From Meghimatium bilineatum (Eukaryota > Mollusca > Gastropoda > Stylommatophora > Philomycidae): DNA of 64,000 bases. The translations under genes were made by a program, and so were the position numbers. This document shows, one piece after another, positions 62,341 to 64,000 of the stretch. Each line of letters opens with the position of its first letter. Position 1 is the first letter of the stretch. The stretch covers positions 2,772,510-2,836,509 of the forward strand of contig CM067310.1 in assembly GCA_034231615.1 (NCBI GenBank). The letters run 5' to 3'. The notes under the pieces were generated by a model. The model made no database searches and was not told the origin of the DNA. It worked only from the letters and a program-made list of their open reading frames with translations.

Positions 62341-64000
62341 CAACTTGTACAGGCACACAACTCCTCCTCAACTTGTACAGGCACACAACTCCTCCTCAAT
62401 TTGTACAGGCACACAACTCCTCCTCAATTTGTACAGGCACACAACTCCTCAACTTGTACAGGCACACAACTCCTCAACTTGCACAGGTACACAACTCCTC
62501 CTCAACTTGTACAGGCACACAACTCCTCAACTTGTACAGGTACACAACTCCTCCTCAACTTGTACAGGCACACAACTCCTCAACTTGTACAGGTACACAA
62601 CTCCTCCTCAACTTGTACAGGTACACAACTCCTCCTCAACTTGTACAGGTACACAACTCCTCCTCAACTTGTACAGGCACACAACTCCTCCTCAACTTGT
62701 ACAGGTACACAACTCCTCAACTTGTACAGGCACACAACTCCTCCTCAACTTGTACAGGCACACAACTCCTCCTCAACTTGTACAGGCACACAACTCCTCC
62801 TCAACTTGTACAGGCACACAACTCCTCAACTTGTACAGGTACACAACTCCTCCTCAACTTGTACAGGCACACAACTCCTCAACTTGTACAGGCACACAAC
62901 TCCTCCTCAACTTGTACAGGCACACAACTCCTCAACTTGTACAGGTACACAACTCCTCCTCAACTTGTACAGGCACACAACTCCTCAACTTGTACAGGTA
63001 CACAACTCCTCCTCAACTTGTACAGGTACACAACTCCTCCTCAACTTGTACAGGTACACAACTCCTCCTCAACTTGTACAGGCACACAACTCCTCCTCAA
63101 CTTGTACAGGTACACAACTCCTCAACTTGTACAGGTACACAACTCCTCAACTTGTACAGGCACACAACTCCTCCTCAACTTGTACAGGCACACAACTCCT
63201 CCTCAACTTGTACAGGCACACAACTCCTCCTCAACTTGTACAGGTACACAACTCCTCAACTTGTACAGGTACACAACTCCTCCTCAACTTGTACAGGCAC
63301 ACAACTCCTCCTCAACTTGTACAGGTACACAACTCCTCAACTTGTACAGGTACACAACTCCTCCTCAACTTGTACAGGCACACAACTCCTCAACTTGTAC
63401 AGGCACACAACTCCTCCTCAACTTGTACAGGCACACAACTCCTCCTCAACTTGTACAGGTACACAACTCCTCCTCAACTTGTACAGGCACACAACTCCTC
63501 AACTTGTACAGGTACACAACTCCTCAACTTGTACAGGTACACAACTCCTCCTCAACTTGTACAGGTACACAACTCCTCCTCAACTTGTACAGGCACACAA
63601 CTCCTCAACTTGTACAGGTACACAACTCCTCAACTTGTACAGGTACACAACTCCTCCTCAATTTGTACAGGCACACAACTCCTCCTCAACTTGTACAGGC
63701 ACACAACTCCTCAACTTGTACAGGTACACAACTCCTCCTCAACTTGTACAGGTACACAACTCCTCAACTTGTACAGGCACACAACTCCTCAACTTGTACA
63801 GGCACACAACTCCTCAACTTGTACAGGTACACAACTCCTCAACTTGTACAGGTACACAACTCCTCAACTTGTACAGGCACACAACTCCTCAACTTGTACA
63901 GGCACACAACTCCTCAACTTGTACAGGCACACAACTCCTCCTCAATTTGTACAGGCACACAACTCCTCCTCAATTTGTACAGGCACACAACTCCTCAACT
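62341..64000. repeat. compound 25/28-bp minisatellite, about 60 units, runs off the window
   Basis: The unit is AACTTGTACAGGCACACAAC plus TCCTCCTC (28 bp) or TCCTC (25 bp). A second variable site reads GGCAC or GGTAC, so units fall into four types. The order of types is not random: a run around 62581-62760 reappears about 405 bp later around 62986-63170. The array lies in the intron upstream of the first visible ABCC exon and continues past position 64000. Confidence 0.97.

Noticed and set aside
62341..64000. CRISPR-like appearance of regular short repeats
   Set aside because: Units are contiguous with no unique spacers, the DNA is animal with spliced genes, and there are no cas genes.

Overview
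This is animal nuclear DNA. Genes are split by canonical GT-AG introns, the sequence is AT-rich, and most of it is decayed transposable elements and tandem repeats. The mix of RTE-like and Jockey-like LINEs, tRNA-derived SINEs, hAT and piggyBac elements and many minisatellites fits an invertebrate, most likely a lophotrochozoan such as a gastropod mollusc. That placement is inferred from style and needs a homology search. There is no bacterial, plasmid or phage content and no CRISPR array.

The one clearly functional gene lies on the minus strand from 61182 to 40660. It is the 3' part of an ABC-transporter subfamily C gene (MRP/ABCC1-like). Eleven exons join in frame to 582 codons plus TAA and encode the second transmembrane domain and second nucleotide-binding domain with all catalytic motifs. 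The 5' part of the gene must lie beyond the right edge, past a 25/28-bp minisatellite that fills 62341-64000 of the intron. Its introns hold SINEs, LINE pieces, a nested piggyBac-like MITE, a hAT MITE, a foldback MITE and many minisatellites, one of which repeats a splice-donor-like sequence.

Positions 1-40600 hold no intact gene that I can recognise. They contain LINE remnants in both orientations (RTE-like RT and C-terminal pieces with ATG/ATT-type 3' tails; elements with AP endonuclease and RNase H), a 1.73-kb hAT pseudo-element with a perfect 8-bp target duplication (12693-14425), a processed pseudogene of the V-ATPase proteolipid subunit c (28411-28889), a CpG-rich unexplained island (24590-24970) and about twenty tandem arrays.

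The most interesting structure is among the repeats. There is a short retroposon built from the two ends of a LINE with the same internal junction in two copies. A dispersed element (called H here) has grown different internal minisatellites in different copies. Several loci share a hammerhead-ribozyme-like core. Two SINE families share a central domain. Family letters (A, B, C, E, F, G, H, J, L, M, N, P) are labels of convenience for repeats compared by eye inside this window.
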